Origin: Parachlorella kessleri
Taxonomy: Eukaryota; Chlorophyta; Trebouxiophyceae; Chlorellales; Chlorellaceae
Direction of reading: 5' to 3'
DNA: 32,233 nt
Assembly (NCBI GenBank): GCA_001598975.1
Contig: BBXU01003238.1
Location: 1 to 32,233 of the forward strand
Positions 21,349-31,800 of this stretch are shown here, piece by piece. The first letter of the stretch is position 1, and every line of letters starts with the position of its first letter. The notes under the pieces were generated by a model. The model was given only the letters and a program-made list of their open reading frames with translations, was not told where the DNA came from and did no database searches. Both the position numbers and the translations under genes were made by a program.

Positions 21349-24300
21349 CTAGCCCTCCGCAAACTCATCGCTGTCTGCACCGTCCTCGCCCATTTGTTGC
21401 TGTGCTTTTCGCCACCGGGCCACATCCTCCCCCTCCTCCTCTGCCCCCGCCCCTGTAGCCACGGCGCCTGCCAGCGGCAGCCCCAGGGGCACCCTGTGCA
21501 CTGGTAGCCCCTTCTGGTTGCGGTTAATGATGTCCTGCGCCAGCTTGACCTGTGCAAGGGGGAGGGCAGGTGACAGGGGTGAGGCTGGAGTCGCGGCACC
21601 CAACCCCGGCAACATCCGCAGCACCCCTGTCGTGATTTGTGCAAGCGGGAGCAAAGCACACACAAAAGCTGCAGCCGGCCTGGTGTCGGGCTGCAAACCT
21701 TTGCCGCCACGGCAGCAATGCAGGCGCGCAGGCAATTCTCTGTGCCATAAAGCTCATATTCTGATTGCAAACCCACCAAGGAGTTTGCACTGAGACTGAG
21801 GAGCCTGACTCCGGCTACCGCCCCTAGCATGCGATGCCTGCAGCCCAAACCCTGATGACTTGAGGTCCTCAAAGCACACACACCCTGCCCCACCTGCCGG
21901 CCCAGCACCAGGATGGACACCACGCCCTGGCCGCCAGCGCCCCTGGCCGTGCGCCCCACGCGCCGTACATACTCGGACGGGTCCCTGGGGAAGTCAAACA
22001 GCACCACGTGGTCCACATAGGCAGAGTCCACGCCGCGTGAGGCGCGGTCGGTGCACACCAGCACCAGACGCTGCGCCTGCTGCTGCACCCCTTGCTGCGG
22101 CTGCGATTTGCCGCTGCCGCTGCTTGCTGGAGCGGCGAGGAATGTCTGCAGCGCACATAGAGGGTGCTCCCAGCATGGGTGCTTGCACGGCCGCCATAGT
22201 CCCACTGCCCTGGAAAGTCGTTAAGTTGCGAACACGATGGGGCTTAGCAGGCAGACGGGACTTGCTGTGTCCCAGCCAGCCACCGCAAGCATGACCTTCG
22301 CGTCCGTCTGGGGGCCCCACGTCGGGCCAAGCCCCCCTCCCCCACCACTGCTTCACCGACCCCGCCCGCTCTACTGGTCCCAGCAGCCCGCGCGGCCGGC
22401 CTACCTTGAGGTTGGCTTCGCGCCCCTCCGGGGCGATGGCAGCATGGTAGGCGAGCACCCGCGCGCCGTCCTCCTTCCCAAACGTCCTGTTCAGGAAGTT
22501 CTCCACCTTCCGGCATGTCTCTATCTTGTTGCAGAACACTATCGCCCGCGCCGCCTTCTGCTCCTGCAGGACGGCAAGGAGGGCTGCTGCCTTGCGCCGC
22601 GTGCCGCTCTCTTCGCTGACCTCGTCGCCACCGCTGCAGTCCACCAGCTGCTCCACCACGCCTGCAGGCCAGGGAAGAGGCAGGCGGGGCAGGGCAGTGA
22701 GAGTAGGGGTGGCACAGCGGCGCCTGTGGCAAGCTAAGTAAGATCATGGATGGAGGGGCCAGGGCTGCAGTTGTGCAATGCCAAATGATCAACAGTGTGA
22801 TAGTGAGAACTCAGGCAGCATGGACACCCGGCAGCCCACAAAGTTTGTTGTCACGACATGTTACAGCCCAGGAAAGCCTTGCAGACGTGGGAAGGCTGGT
22901 AGCAGAGGCTGAAGAAAGGGAGAGGGCCGGGTGCATCCAACAGCATCCATTGCACCGCATGCTCACGCTGCACCTGGCCGCCGCACCTGGTGCCGTGCGG
23001 TGCAGGCCTGGGCCAAACGCGGCCACGATGCCCGGGAAGCCCAGCTCCAGGTCAGCAAACACGTGGTCGGGGATGGTGGCCGTCACAAACACAAAGCGCG
23101 TGCTGGGCGGCGCGGCAGCCTGCAGCGGCCGCACCTGCTCTGCAAACGCGGAGGCGTCGCCTGCAGGCAGCACACCGGCTGGCTCACACTCTCACGACCA
23201 CACCGGGCTCAGTCTCCGAGAGTGATACGCGTCCCCAGCCAGCCCTCACCCCGGGCTTCTCTGGGCCAGGTACTCCTACAACTGATCACACAAGCAATCC
23301 TGGCACGGTTCCGTGGTGAGTCTAACCCTCCCAAGCTTGCTAATCTGCCCCTGGGCTCTCCTCAAGGTGCGCCAGTCACTCCCTTCCAGCCACGGCCAGT
23401 GATATGCAGCAAAGCTGCCATTCAGGCATGTGGCGCCGCCGCCGGGGGCTGTGAGGCAAGACTGACAACATTGGCAGCAAGCATGCCTTGTCTAAAAACA
23501 ACTCACCCAGCAGCACGTCCACCTCGTCCAGTACCACCGCCCGGCAGGCACCCAGCCGCAGGGCCGGCCCTGCTACTGCGCCCGAGCCCTCCTGCTCAGC
23601 GGGCGGCGCCAAGAGTTCCTGGAGTCTCCCTGGTGTGGCCACCAGCACGTCAACGCCAGCTTCTAGCGCCTCGCGCTGCGTGCGGAGCTTGTGGCCGCCG
23701 GTGGCGGCGAGCGAGCGGAAGGGCAGAGCGCGCGAGAGTGCGCGGCACACGCGCACCACCTGGGAGCAGAGCTCTGCAGACCAGTGCACAAAAGCAGATT
23801 AGCCGCATGTGTGCCGGGACATACGGGAGAGACATGGAACCAGGTTGGAATCTTTTTGTGGATGTTCTCGGGCCATGGCTCCAGACTCATAAGGCGTGGA
23901 GGCACAAGCCACGCAACCCCAGTGACCAACCTCACAATTTCATGAGCCTCTAATGCTGCTCAGAAGTCGCACAGCGGGCATCGCCCTTAGGCCTGGTACA
24001 ACCTGCAGCACAGCTCCCATGTGCCTTGCGGGGCCCCCACCTGCAGTGGGCACCACGACCACAATCCGTGGGCTGCCTGGCTGTGTAACCCGGCGTCCCA
24101 GCTGCGCCTCCTCCTCCTTGAGTTGCTGAATGAGCGGCAGCAGGTATGCCAGCGTCTTCCCGCTGCCGGCGTGGTCCGCTAGGATGACGTGGCGAGCGGG
24201 AGACAGCAGTGCACGGTAGGCAGCAGCCTGCAGGAGAGCCAGTCAGGTGTACTTGCCCTTTTGCTTGCTTGCTTGCTTGCTTGCTTGCCTGCCTGCCGGC

Positions 24301-24957
24301 ACAGGCCTCGAGCCAGGCCCACCTGTCACGAAGATAGCAAAAGAGGTGCCCGGTCCCAGCTGCTGCATTGTTCATCCGCCCCAGCCTCCCCTGGTGGACG
24401 GGCGGGACGGGTGCTCACCTGGACGTGGGAGGGCCGCTTGATGCCGATGCTGGCCAGGGCCTGCACCACCTCCTCGGACGCCCCAATCTCCTTAAACTGC
24501 TCAGAGGTGAAGAAGGTGGAGGAGCTGCCCTGTCCGGTGCGCACAACAGGTATCTCAACAGGCAGTTCTGCCGGGGCTCCAGGTGCTGCAGGCTTGCGGC
24601 GGTCATTTGCGGAGTCCGACTGTCGCTGCCGCTGCTGGCGGGGTGCCGACCTGGCACCACCCTCTCCGTATCGACCAACACGGCCACTTGCTGAGTCTAA
24701 GTTGCGCTGCCTCTGGTGGGGCGCTGCCCCAGCGTTGCCTTCTCTGCAGCGCGAGAGGTGGCAACCTTGGCTGCTGCTATAAAAGCACTGCAACAAGGCA
24801 GATGGGCCCTGAGCAGTGAATTGCAGCCGGTGCCATACCTTTTGAGGTCTTGCGCACTTGCAGCAGTGCAACGGCGCAACATCCATGAAGAAACCGGGTG
24901 AGCTGGTGCCCTCCTGCCGAAGAGCAGTTCGTGACGATGCAAGCTCCACGCATGCAT
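21349..24957 (-). CDS. Plastid DEAD-box RNA helicase, RH50-like, 8 exons
   Basis: Exons on minus: 24957-24839, 24743-24419, 24227-24041, 23773-23507, 23160-22987, 22661-22405, 22145-21894, 21549-21349; 593 aa. Plant RH50 is a plastid ATP-dependent RNA helicase linked to rRNA processing. The first ~40 residues ([12 protein letters not shown]..., Arg-rich) look like a transit peptide; exon 1 joins in phase at AG|A. Motifs in order: a Q-motif-like block ending RPSHVQ (148), motif I HAGSGKT (167-173), Ia VVVPTAEL, GG (236-237), Ib TPGR (257-260), motif II DEVD (293-296) instead of DEAD, VTAT (325-328), motif IV AIVFCNK, motif [11 protein letters not shown] (474-483) and motif [50 protein letters not shown] and [14 protein letters not shown] are shared with RH50, which as I recall also has DEVD. 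The C-terminal tail is acidic ([13 protein letters not shown]). Confidence 0.92.
24261..24297 (+). repeat. Tetranucleotide microsatellite (TTGC)n/(CTGC)n
   Basis: About seven tandem TTGC units shading into CTGC units, lying in the RH50 intron between exons 2 and 3 (minus strand). Confidence 0.93.
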
Positions 24958-25184
24958 GTTGCCAAATATATGAAACCTCGTAATTTATATATTATTTTTG
25001 TTAAATGATGCAGAGTAGGCGTTCGTGACGATGGTGGCAAGCATCCAGGGCGCGAAAGATGAAGGAATCCGGTTGCACGGCATCTTTTGCAGCTTGTGCA
25101 GAATGAAGGTTGCGTTGCATCCCTTCCAATCAATTTTGTCCTATTCCACTGGGTATTGAAGGGAGTGCTCCGGAGCAACGCACC
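24958..25184. promoter_or_regulatory. 227-bp putative bidirectional promoter (RH50 / VTC1)
   Basis: The RH50 ATG (minus, 24957) and the VTC1 ATG (plus, 25185) are head to head. The spacer has a sharp AT-rich core at about 24963-25008, including TTTATATATTATTTTTG, in otherwise GC-rich DNA. It could serve as a TATA-type element for either gene. A CATGCATG palindrome overlaps the RH50 start. Confidence 0.55.
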
Positions 25185-26074
25185 ATGCCATCTGGAGCCT
25201 CAGCCCTGACAGATGCCCTCTTCGGTACTCGAGGTCACACTGAAGGAGCCCAGTTCCAGGTGCCTGCAGCATCTTACTGCAAGTTACCCGCTCCGCGCAG
25301 GTTGTAGTCGCCTGGGCACCCGCCCGACACAGGGTTCACTGCCGCTGTGCAGGTCCCTCGCAAAATCCCCCTGCGTATCGAGCCCAAAACATACTTTGGT
25401 GCGGCTGCTGGCTTCGTGCATGTGTGCTCTGTTCGCTAGACACGGGCACTGTTAGCAGGGGACCAATTGCTCATGTGTCTGGACAGCAAGGGGCTGCAGG
25501 CTATTGCCGTTCCACACAACCGGCTTGTTCTCTGGTGTGCTGCAGCCAATGAGAGGACGTTCTTGGCATGGCTCAGCATGGCCACCACACTTGGAACCAT
25601 TTCTACAGCCATCGCTGGCTTTGCTGCTGAGGACGACCCAACCAAGAAGCACAAGGGCGCGATCACCCATAGCACTGTAGAGCTCATAACCACGATGCTG
25701 CTGCCTATCTCCATAGCGATGATTGGCTATGCACTCTTTGTCTTCTACCGACGCAGCGAGTTTATCCGAAGGAAACAGGTGCGTAGGCAGGGTTGGTGTA
25801 TAGCTCCCCTGCTCCTGCCTGGTCCTGCCTGTTGGGTGCTGGAGTGCACCTCTGTACTGGTTGTGGCGGAAGCAGCACAGGCAAGCTGGGCAAACTCGGT
25901 CTTAGCCCAGAGGACAAATGGAACACTTTAACAGTGGTAACACCTTATTTCTTTTCATTTTTGCAGGTCGGATTTTTCGATGACAGGTTTGGCCCGGTTA
26001 TTTTAGCAGGCGTGGTTATGCTCTCTCTCTTCATCATCGTGTGTGCAGCAATACGGGACCTGGCATCCCACTAG
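25185..26074 (+). CDS. VTC1: VTC1-like vacuolar transporter chaperone (DUF202)
   Basis: Exons 25185-25259, 25353-25398, 25546-25778, 25967-26074; phases agree, 153 aa, close to the usual ~130 of VTC1. VTC1 is the small membrane subunit of the VTC complex, which makes inorganic polyphosphate from ATP at the vacuole or acidocalcisome. Residues 26-50 read VPRKIPLRIEPKTYFANERTFLAWL, the VTC/DUF202 signature with an Arg (R44) at the start of the first membrane helix. Three hydrophobic helices follow (about 46-62, 86-108 and 126-148). FYRRSEFIRRKQ lies after the second and FDDRFGP before the third, matching WRAAAIRRR and YDDRLGP of the fungal protein. There is no SPX or polymerase domain, so it must act with a VTC4-type partner encoded elsewhere. 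A tiny 46-base exon 2 encodes the conserved lead-in. Confidence 0.92.
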
Positions 26075-26568
26075 GGTTGTGGGAGCCACTGCACTTCCAA
26101 CATGCTGCTTTGGTGTGTTGGGTGTAGCCTTGCACATGCCAAGGCACGTACAGAGTGTTTGTCGCAGGTTGCTGGCCTGCCCTTACTGAGGTACGATTAG
26201 GTTGCAGCATGCTGTCAATGCCTTTATGGATTGCTAAGTTTTTTGTGCTTCTTTCCTTCCTGGGGCAGGCGAAGGGCCACAGCGTAACCGGTCATGTGAG
26301 CTACAGATGACAATTCCCAGAGCTTTATGCCCAGGTTGTTGTTTGTCGGTGGGATTAGTCTCGTGGCTTATGCTAGGCAGCGTTGCAAGGGTTTGTAGTG
26401 CGTCAGAACTTGTATCTGGACGTGGTGACTCTCTGACATTGTTCATTGGGTGCAAGGGCCCTGTTTTGCCACATCATAGGGGTGTTCCAAGCCTGCAGGG
26501 TGACTGGAGCACGACGACAATGTGAAGTATGGTACATTGGTGAAGAATCAAAGATACTGTCAACATTC

Positions 26569-26605
26569 CCACCGTCAACTAATGTACCACCGTCAATCAA
26601 TGTAC
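26569..26605 (+). repeat. Two imperfect 18-bp tandem units
   Basis: CCACCGTCAACTAATGTA is followed at once by CCACCGTCAATCAATGTA. AATGTACC in each unit is the inverse of GGTACATT at 26531, so the segment could also fold. Confidence 0.85.
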
Positions 26606-26950
26606 CAGAAATGACGGCTCCTCATGCCATAATAACGGGCAAAGTAGCCAGGACGAAATTCGCACAGGAATTTGCAGGAAAGGGGGTCTGGTACTACTGC
26701 AGAGCAGAACGAGCAAAGCGAGCATGTTACAACGAATCCCAGATTGCCCACCTTCCTGGGCCACAGTTGGCATCCCATCCCAACTACAGTAAACTATCAA
26801 TCCTCATCGTAGCCGTGGGCCTTATCCTGCATCAAGGGTGAATGAGGTGGCTGGATTCACTAGGACCAGGTGTATCCAAAAAGTGCCTGACGACAAATGT
26901 CCTCCGATAATAGGCACCAGCGCAGTGCTCTTAGCGGTACACTGGTCCTC

Positions 26951-26955
26951 TTACA
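26951..26955 (-). terminator. TGTAA poly(A) signal for the proline-rich protein gene
   Basis: TTACA on plus is TGTAA on minus, about 150 bases beyond the stop of the proline-rich protein gene. Confidence 0.5.
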
Positions 26956-27104
26956 CTGCTGTGCACTTAGCACATGTCACAGCAGGGACAATGGCAGTCT
27001 GCAACGATATATATATTTGCTGTGCAGCTGGCTGACAGGTCCGTCCTGGGGACAGAAAAGCCTCCACCAAACAGCACTTACCACTACAACAGTCCATGTC
27101 ATCG

Positions 27105-28229
27105 TCAGTATGTATTTAAGCCACTGAAGTAAGCCACCTCGTCCCCAAGGTAGCTGTCAACGACGTCCTGCAACCAGCATCAGGCCAACTGCTATGCACT
27201 GCTGGGAAGCATTGCGACCGTGAGGTCTCAAGCTGCAGAGGAAGGGTTGGGCAGCCTGCACAAGTGGCAGGCCTCTTCAAAGATAGGCGAGCGAGTTGCC
27301 GCACATCTTGGAGACAGAGTATTAATACGAAATGCACCTGCCCCATTGGCACACAGTGAGAAGTAGATACATTCATGCTTAAGCTCAGGCACAGGGACAG
27401 GCCAGGCCGCATCTCCCGGGTAGCGAGTACATTCACCTGGGTGTAGGAACCCAGGCTAATGCAACAGCCGCTCCACAAGGCAATCAGCATTCACGCCTAA
27501 ACAAATTGCATGGGCAGCGCTCACCGTGAAGAAGTAGCATACTCCTGTCCCTTGGCTGCTTGTCAGGCAGTCAAGCTCCGTGAACATCCAGCCTTTGCAC
27601 CCAATGCCCAGTGTTCGGCACTTCTGGCAGCAGGTAGGGGCGTTGGGGGCCTGGTTCGAGCAGGGGCTCAGTGTTGTGCGCCAGCCCTCCAGGACTCGGT
27701 TAGAGACGGTCTGCTGCTGGCAAGGGTCCGCTGGAGGTGGCGGAGGCGGCAGTGGCGGCGGCGGCGGCGGTGGCAACCTTCGAGGGGGCGGTGGAGGGAA
27801 AGGTGGGGGCGGAGGTGGCGGGCTGGGTGGCGGCGGTGACGAGGAAGGTGGTGGTGGACGAGGTGGAGGGCTGGGAGGCGGAGGTGAGGGCCATGCTGGA
27901 GGAGGGCTGGTGAGTGGTTGTGAGAGGAAGAACGGCGGAGGCGGGCTCAGGACACCGGGCGGTGGGGGCTGGAGTGCAGGGGTAGGTGAGAAGCCCGCCG
28001 GGCTAGGCAAAGGTGTCAGAGCCGGGGGTGCGCCAGCAAGGGTGGGTGTCTGGCTGAGGAAGGGGTACGGCCGCTTGACTGGCTTGAGGCCGCTGGTGCC
28101 CCTGGCGACAAGTGCCTGCAGAGCGTCTGCAACCTGCTGCGCTAGGGTGTTGTTGACCGGGTCGGCTTTCACGCCCTCCAAGGCGGTAAACAGGAGACAG
28201 CAGGCTAGGACGAGTCTCAAACCCCTCAT
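27105..28229 (-). CDS. Secreted proline-rich protein with Cys-rich PAN/apple-like module
   Basis: Exons on minus: 28229-27525 and 27167-27105; 255 aa. It starts with a clear signal peptide (MRGLRLVLACCLLFTALEGVKA). A ~50-residue stretch with an N-glycosylation sequon (NNT, 26-28) follows, then a long proline region (about 74-168) of SPPPP and poly-Pro blocks like algal cell-wall hydroxyproline-rich glycoproteins. The tail has eight Cys (170, 190, 200, 201, 204, 211, 221, 231) in the frame C-x19-C-x9-CC-x2-C-x6-C-x9-C-x9-C, with CKGWMF and GVCYFF. This recalls PAN/apple-type adhesion modules in algal extracellular proteins. A cell-wall role is inferred. The small last exon (DVVDSYLGDEVAYFSGL...) was chosen by phase and acceptor quality and is less sure. 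In-frame codons extend upstream of Met1, but the signal peptide supports this start. Confidence 0.75.
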
Positions 28230-28831
28230 TCTGCAGGGGGCAGGCAGACATGGTGGTTCCCTGGGTAAGGAGGGGCGGGTAGATTGGACAGTCAGGTAGG
28301 AATCTAGATAACAAGATGAGCCGGCATGGTGCACGCCTCACCGTTGACAGAGGCGTATATAGAATGCTCCTGAGTGTGAATCGAGGGAAAGTTATCAAGG
28401 CGGTGGTGGGGATGATGGCTGGAACTGTGCAAATGTTGTGAGTCGCACAAGCCTCCCGCCTCAAACCTCCCCCCTTCCGGTCTTCTGGTAACCTGCAAGT
28501 TCTGTCATGGTCAGTTAAGGAGACTGTTGGCATGCAAGGTTTGATGCGCCCCTGACCAGCTTTGCGCCCAAACTTCCAACGCAGCAGGCCTGGCATGCCA
28601 TCAAACGCCCCTCAGCGTGTAGCCCAGCAAGTAAACAGTGTATGGTCTCCGTGTTTTGAAACGCTTGCCCTTCGAACCTCGAGAAGGCGTATCTCTGTCT
28701 TCGTATACCTGTTCTTGATCAAGACTCGCCGTGCCCTCGACCCCACAGCCAGTGGCAGGCGTCCAAGACTAGGCAGATGCCAAGGTCATGGCTTTATAAG
28801 CCGAGCACCTTAGACGAGGCTCGCTGGTAGC
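28230..28831. promoter_or_regulatory. 602-bp divergent promoter region (proline-rich protein / POT1)
   Basis: On the minus strand a TATATA box (28361-28356) lies about 130 bases from the proline-rich protein ATG. A good donor (CG|GTGAGG at 28341) and the acceptor CTGCAG at 28231 suggest a 111-base 5' UTR intron, whose removal would delete upstream ATGs. On the plus strand TTTATAAG at 28793-28800 sits about 35 bases before the POT1 ATG. Confidence 0.5.
28793..28800 (+). promoter_or_regulatory. TATA box of POT1
   Basis: TTTATAAG lies 32-39 bases upstream of the POT1 ATG, which implies a very short 5' UTR. Confidence 0.5.
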
Positions 28832-31800
28832 ATGGGGGAGAGCCTGAGGCCACCGTATGCCTACACCGAGCTGGCAAGGGCGTGCAGCTCGGCGGGGCGC
28901 CAGAACTTGTTTGCAGTTGTGGCTGAGTACAGTCTTCCAAGGCGCAGCGCCGGGACAGGTGCGCCGAAAGCTGTTTATTGACAAGGCTCCAGTAACCTGC
29001 CTGCCTGGACTCGTCACTACATTTCTAACATCAGAGAAGCAGAAGGGCTACTGCAGCGGCACCCCTCGAACCCCTCTGACCACGCTGCTGCAGACTACTT
29101 CACCAACCTGCAGCTGGTGGACCCCTCCACAGAGGGCATGCAGCGGCCGGTGGAGTTCCTGGCCTTTGCGCCCAGCGAGGCCCAGCTGCCTCGTGTGCGC
29201 AAGCCCGGGGACATCATCCGCCTGCACCGCGTCCTGGTGCGAATAGAGGGGGGGCCGGGGGGCTCACCTGTGTTGTGTTGGCTGCTGCAGGATTCAGCTT
29301 ACTGTGGTGCGGGTTACAACTTGGTGGCAGTTTATGCAGTGGGCAAGAGTCGATGTAGCAGGTTGCCTGCATGCTTTGCAGTCCAAGCATTACAAAGGCA
29401 AGCCGCAACTGATGGGCAAGATCACGGCAACCAGGGAGGGCCCTCCATTCGCCTTCTGCCTGTTTGACTCGGATGTCCAGGTGGGTCGGGGCGGCTGCTG
29501 GCTGGTAGCAATCCCTGCAAGCCACAAGGGCTACCCTGCAGCCTGGGTCCTGCATGACTCGCGAAGCTTCTCTGCACGACACCCTTGACACGGCGCCTGC
29601 ACCCGTGTGACTGCGGTCTGTTGGGGCCCGCCCACTGTCTTCTTCAGAGAGAAGTCCAGGCTCTTGCCATTGGGACAGTATAATTACCTGCTGGCCACCT
29701 CTGGTACCCACCGCTCTCTGGGGGCCCACGCAGGGTGACAAGCGCCCCTACCAGTGCTCCTCTGCAAACCACTGGTGGGATGAGCGGGAGGAGCGTATTC
29801 TGCACGCGCTGCGCACCTTTGTGACCGCGTCTGTGGCACCCACCCACCTGGCCCCTCCCAGCGAGTACTTGAGGCCCATCAGGGACATGCGGCCGGGCGC
29901 CTTTGTGGACCTTGTGGCACAGGCAAGTGAGCTGGGCAGCAGCTCCCGTGGGGACATTGCCGTGCAGGGTTGGCTCACGTTAGACTGGACTATAATAGGT
30001 GAGCTGCACCCACCGGCTTCACAGCCGTGGTGGATTGGTGCCATGTGGTGGGCATAGCAGTGCCTCCCATCCCAAGTCTGTGCAGCCCATCCAACCTTCT
30101 AGCCTGGTGGCTCTCTGGCCACAATGGAGAGAGTTGAGATGGCATGGCTGCAATCTTGCACTGCGTCAATACTTGGGCACGTCCAACATGTGGAGAGTTG
30201 GTGGGGAAGACTGCCTTCACGAGAGGCTTGCAAGGCCAGGCAGGGAGTGGGTGCAGGGTCGTGCGATCCTTGGCGGCCCCAGCCAGCTACACATCCGTCC
30301 CATTGGGAGGGCATGACAGGCTGGGCTGGGGTGGGGTGGGTGCAGGTGGTCGGGTACGGTCCTGCTCTGGACGACTTCCCTCACTGGCGTGCCATGTTCG
30401 TCTGGGACGGCACCGACGCGCTCCCCTTCCCCTACAGGTGCGCTGCCTGCTGGGCCCGGGCTGAGAGACACGTGCACTGGTGGGCGGTCCCCTGTGCTCA
30501 AGTTGTGGAGGTTGGAGAGTCACCTGCCACACCTGTGCACTTCCCGGGACTCCTTGGGCCTGTAACTCCTATCTGGGTGTGTTGTGGTTGACAGCACCTG
30601 GCGATGCCTGACTGGGATGTGCGGTCTGGTGTAGGTATGACACCCGGTCCGGGGAGGAGGAGGGTCTGTCGGCGGAGCAAGTGCAGCTCATACGCAAGCT
30701 GAGGCCGCTGCCATCCCCGCTCTTTGTGAGTATCTAGCGCTTTGGAAATTTGTTTTTGCGATTTTGGCCTTGCCACTTTTTTGCTGGTGTGGCCGGATGC
30801 ATGAGCCGCCAACTTTGCACGCTGCTGAGATGCCACTGTGCTCCAGTGGAAATCAACCGCAAGGCACATCCAGGGTCACCCCTCTAGAGTTGGGTCTGAG
30901 GTTATGCGCTCCACCAGGCCTTATACCGACAGTCTTTGCCGGCTGGCAGCCCAGCACATGCCCAGCTGTTGCCTGGTTGGGCCGGCTGATGGTGGGAGGG
31001 TGAAGCTGGGTGCAGGCGGAGGCGCCGCCCGCGGGTGCCCCCGTGCCGCTGCCGCCCCTGGGGACCATCTTGCCGGTGGTCATCCAGGGGCAGGAGGGGC
31101 TGCTGGGCTCGGTGGCGCCGGGCGTGGGCTCCGTCATCAAGCTCAGGAACATCGGGCTGCGGGTGGTGCAGGGGCAGCTGCAGGTGCGGCGCGCTGCACG
31201 GCGCATGGCTGGACCTGCTGCACTGGTTTTGTGCTGTATGCTTGCTCCGCGGCCGGCCTGCCATCGCTGAACAGCCTACCCACCCTGCCTGCCTGCCTGC
31301 TGAGCAGCCCCAGTGGCCGTGTGGCCTGGCATTCCTCCAGGCAGGTGACAGGCACAGTGGTCGAAGGCCCCCCCCCCCCCCGGGGTCCTCCCCTGTAGGG
31401 CTACTTCACTCGAACCAGCAAGTGGGCGCCCTGGCAGGAGGAGCAGGGTGCAGTGGCCGCATACCTGCACCGGGTGGAGCACAACGAGGTGGCAGGTGGG
31501 GACACATGCTGGCTGCTGTCCTTGTGACGGGGTGGCTGTGTTGCCGGTGAAGGAGTGAGGGTCTAGGTGCTCTGGTCAACAGGTGCATGGTTGTAGGTGG
31601 CTGCCCCTCCACCATCTTGCACCTGGAGGCTCGCTGCCCAGGCTGGGCAGCAGTCAGGTGTTTCAACTCCTCGTCTGGACCAGTGCAGACAACCACCCGT
31701 CCGCATTGACCTATCCAGCTCCCTAAACCCCGATGCCCCCCACTCCCCCTGCCTGTGCCAGGCTGGGCTCCTCCCGGCCCCGAGGAGCTGCTGGCCCACT

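Larger units (their letters stand above)
26075..27104. other. Gene-free convergent region of low GC
   Basis: About 1 kb between VTC1 (+) and the proline-rich protein (-), clearly poorer in GC than the flanking exons. It contains a short tandem repeat at 26569-26605, an ATATATATAT stretch near 27008 and an open frame at 26446-26841 (131 codons) without recognisable similarity. I see no transposon ends or coding motifs. Confidence 0.5.

Noticed and set aside
21333..22205. Single 290-codon minus-strand frame over the helicase C-terminus
   Set aside because: It reads through the intron 21893-21550. The true final exon is in another frame ([14 protein letters not shown]) and joins in phase.
22931..23953. 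340-codon plus-strand open frame
   Set aside because: Antisense to RH50 exons 4-5; composition is Arg/Pro/Ala noise with no recognisable domain.
24326..24949. RH50 N-terminus read as one uninterrupted frame from 24949
   Set aside because: It needs a GTG start. The ATG at 24957 with a 119-base exon spliced to 24743 gives a transit peptide and correct phase.
27580..28299. 239-codon glycine-rich plus-strand protein
   Set aside because: It is the reverse strand of the proline codons. The minus-strand reading has a signal peptide, a Cys module and splice sites; the Gly-rich reading has none.
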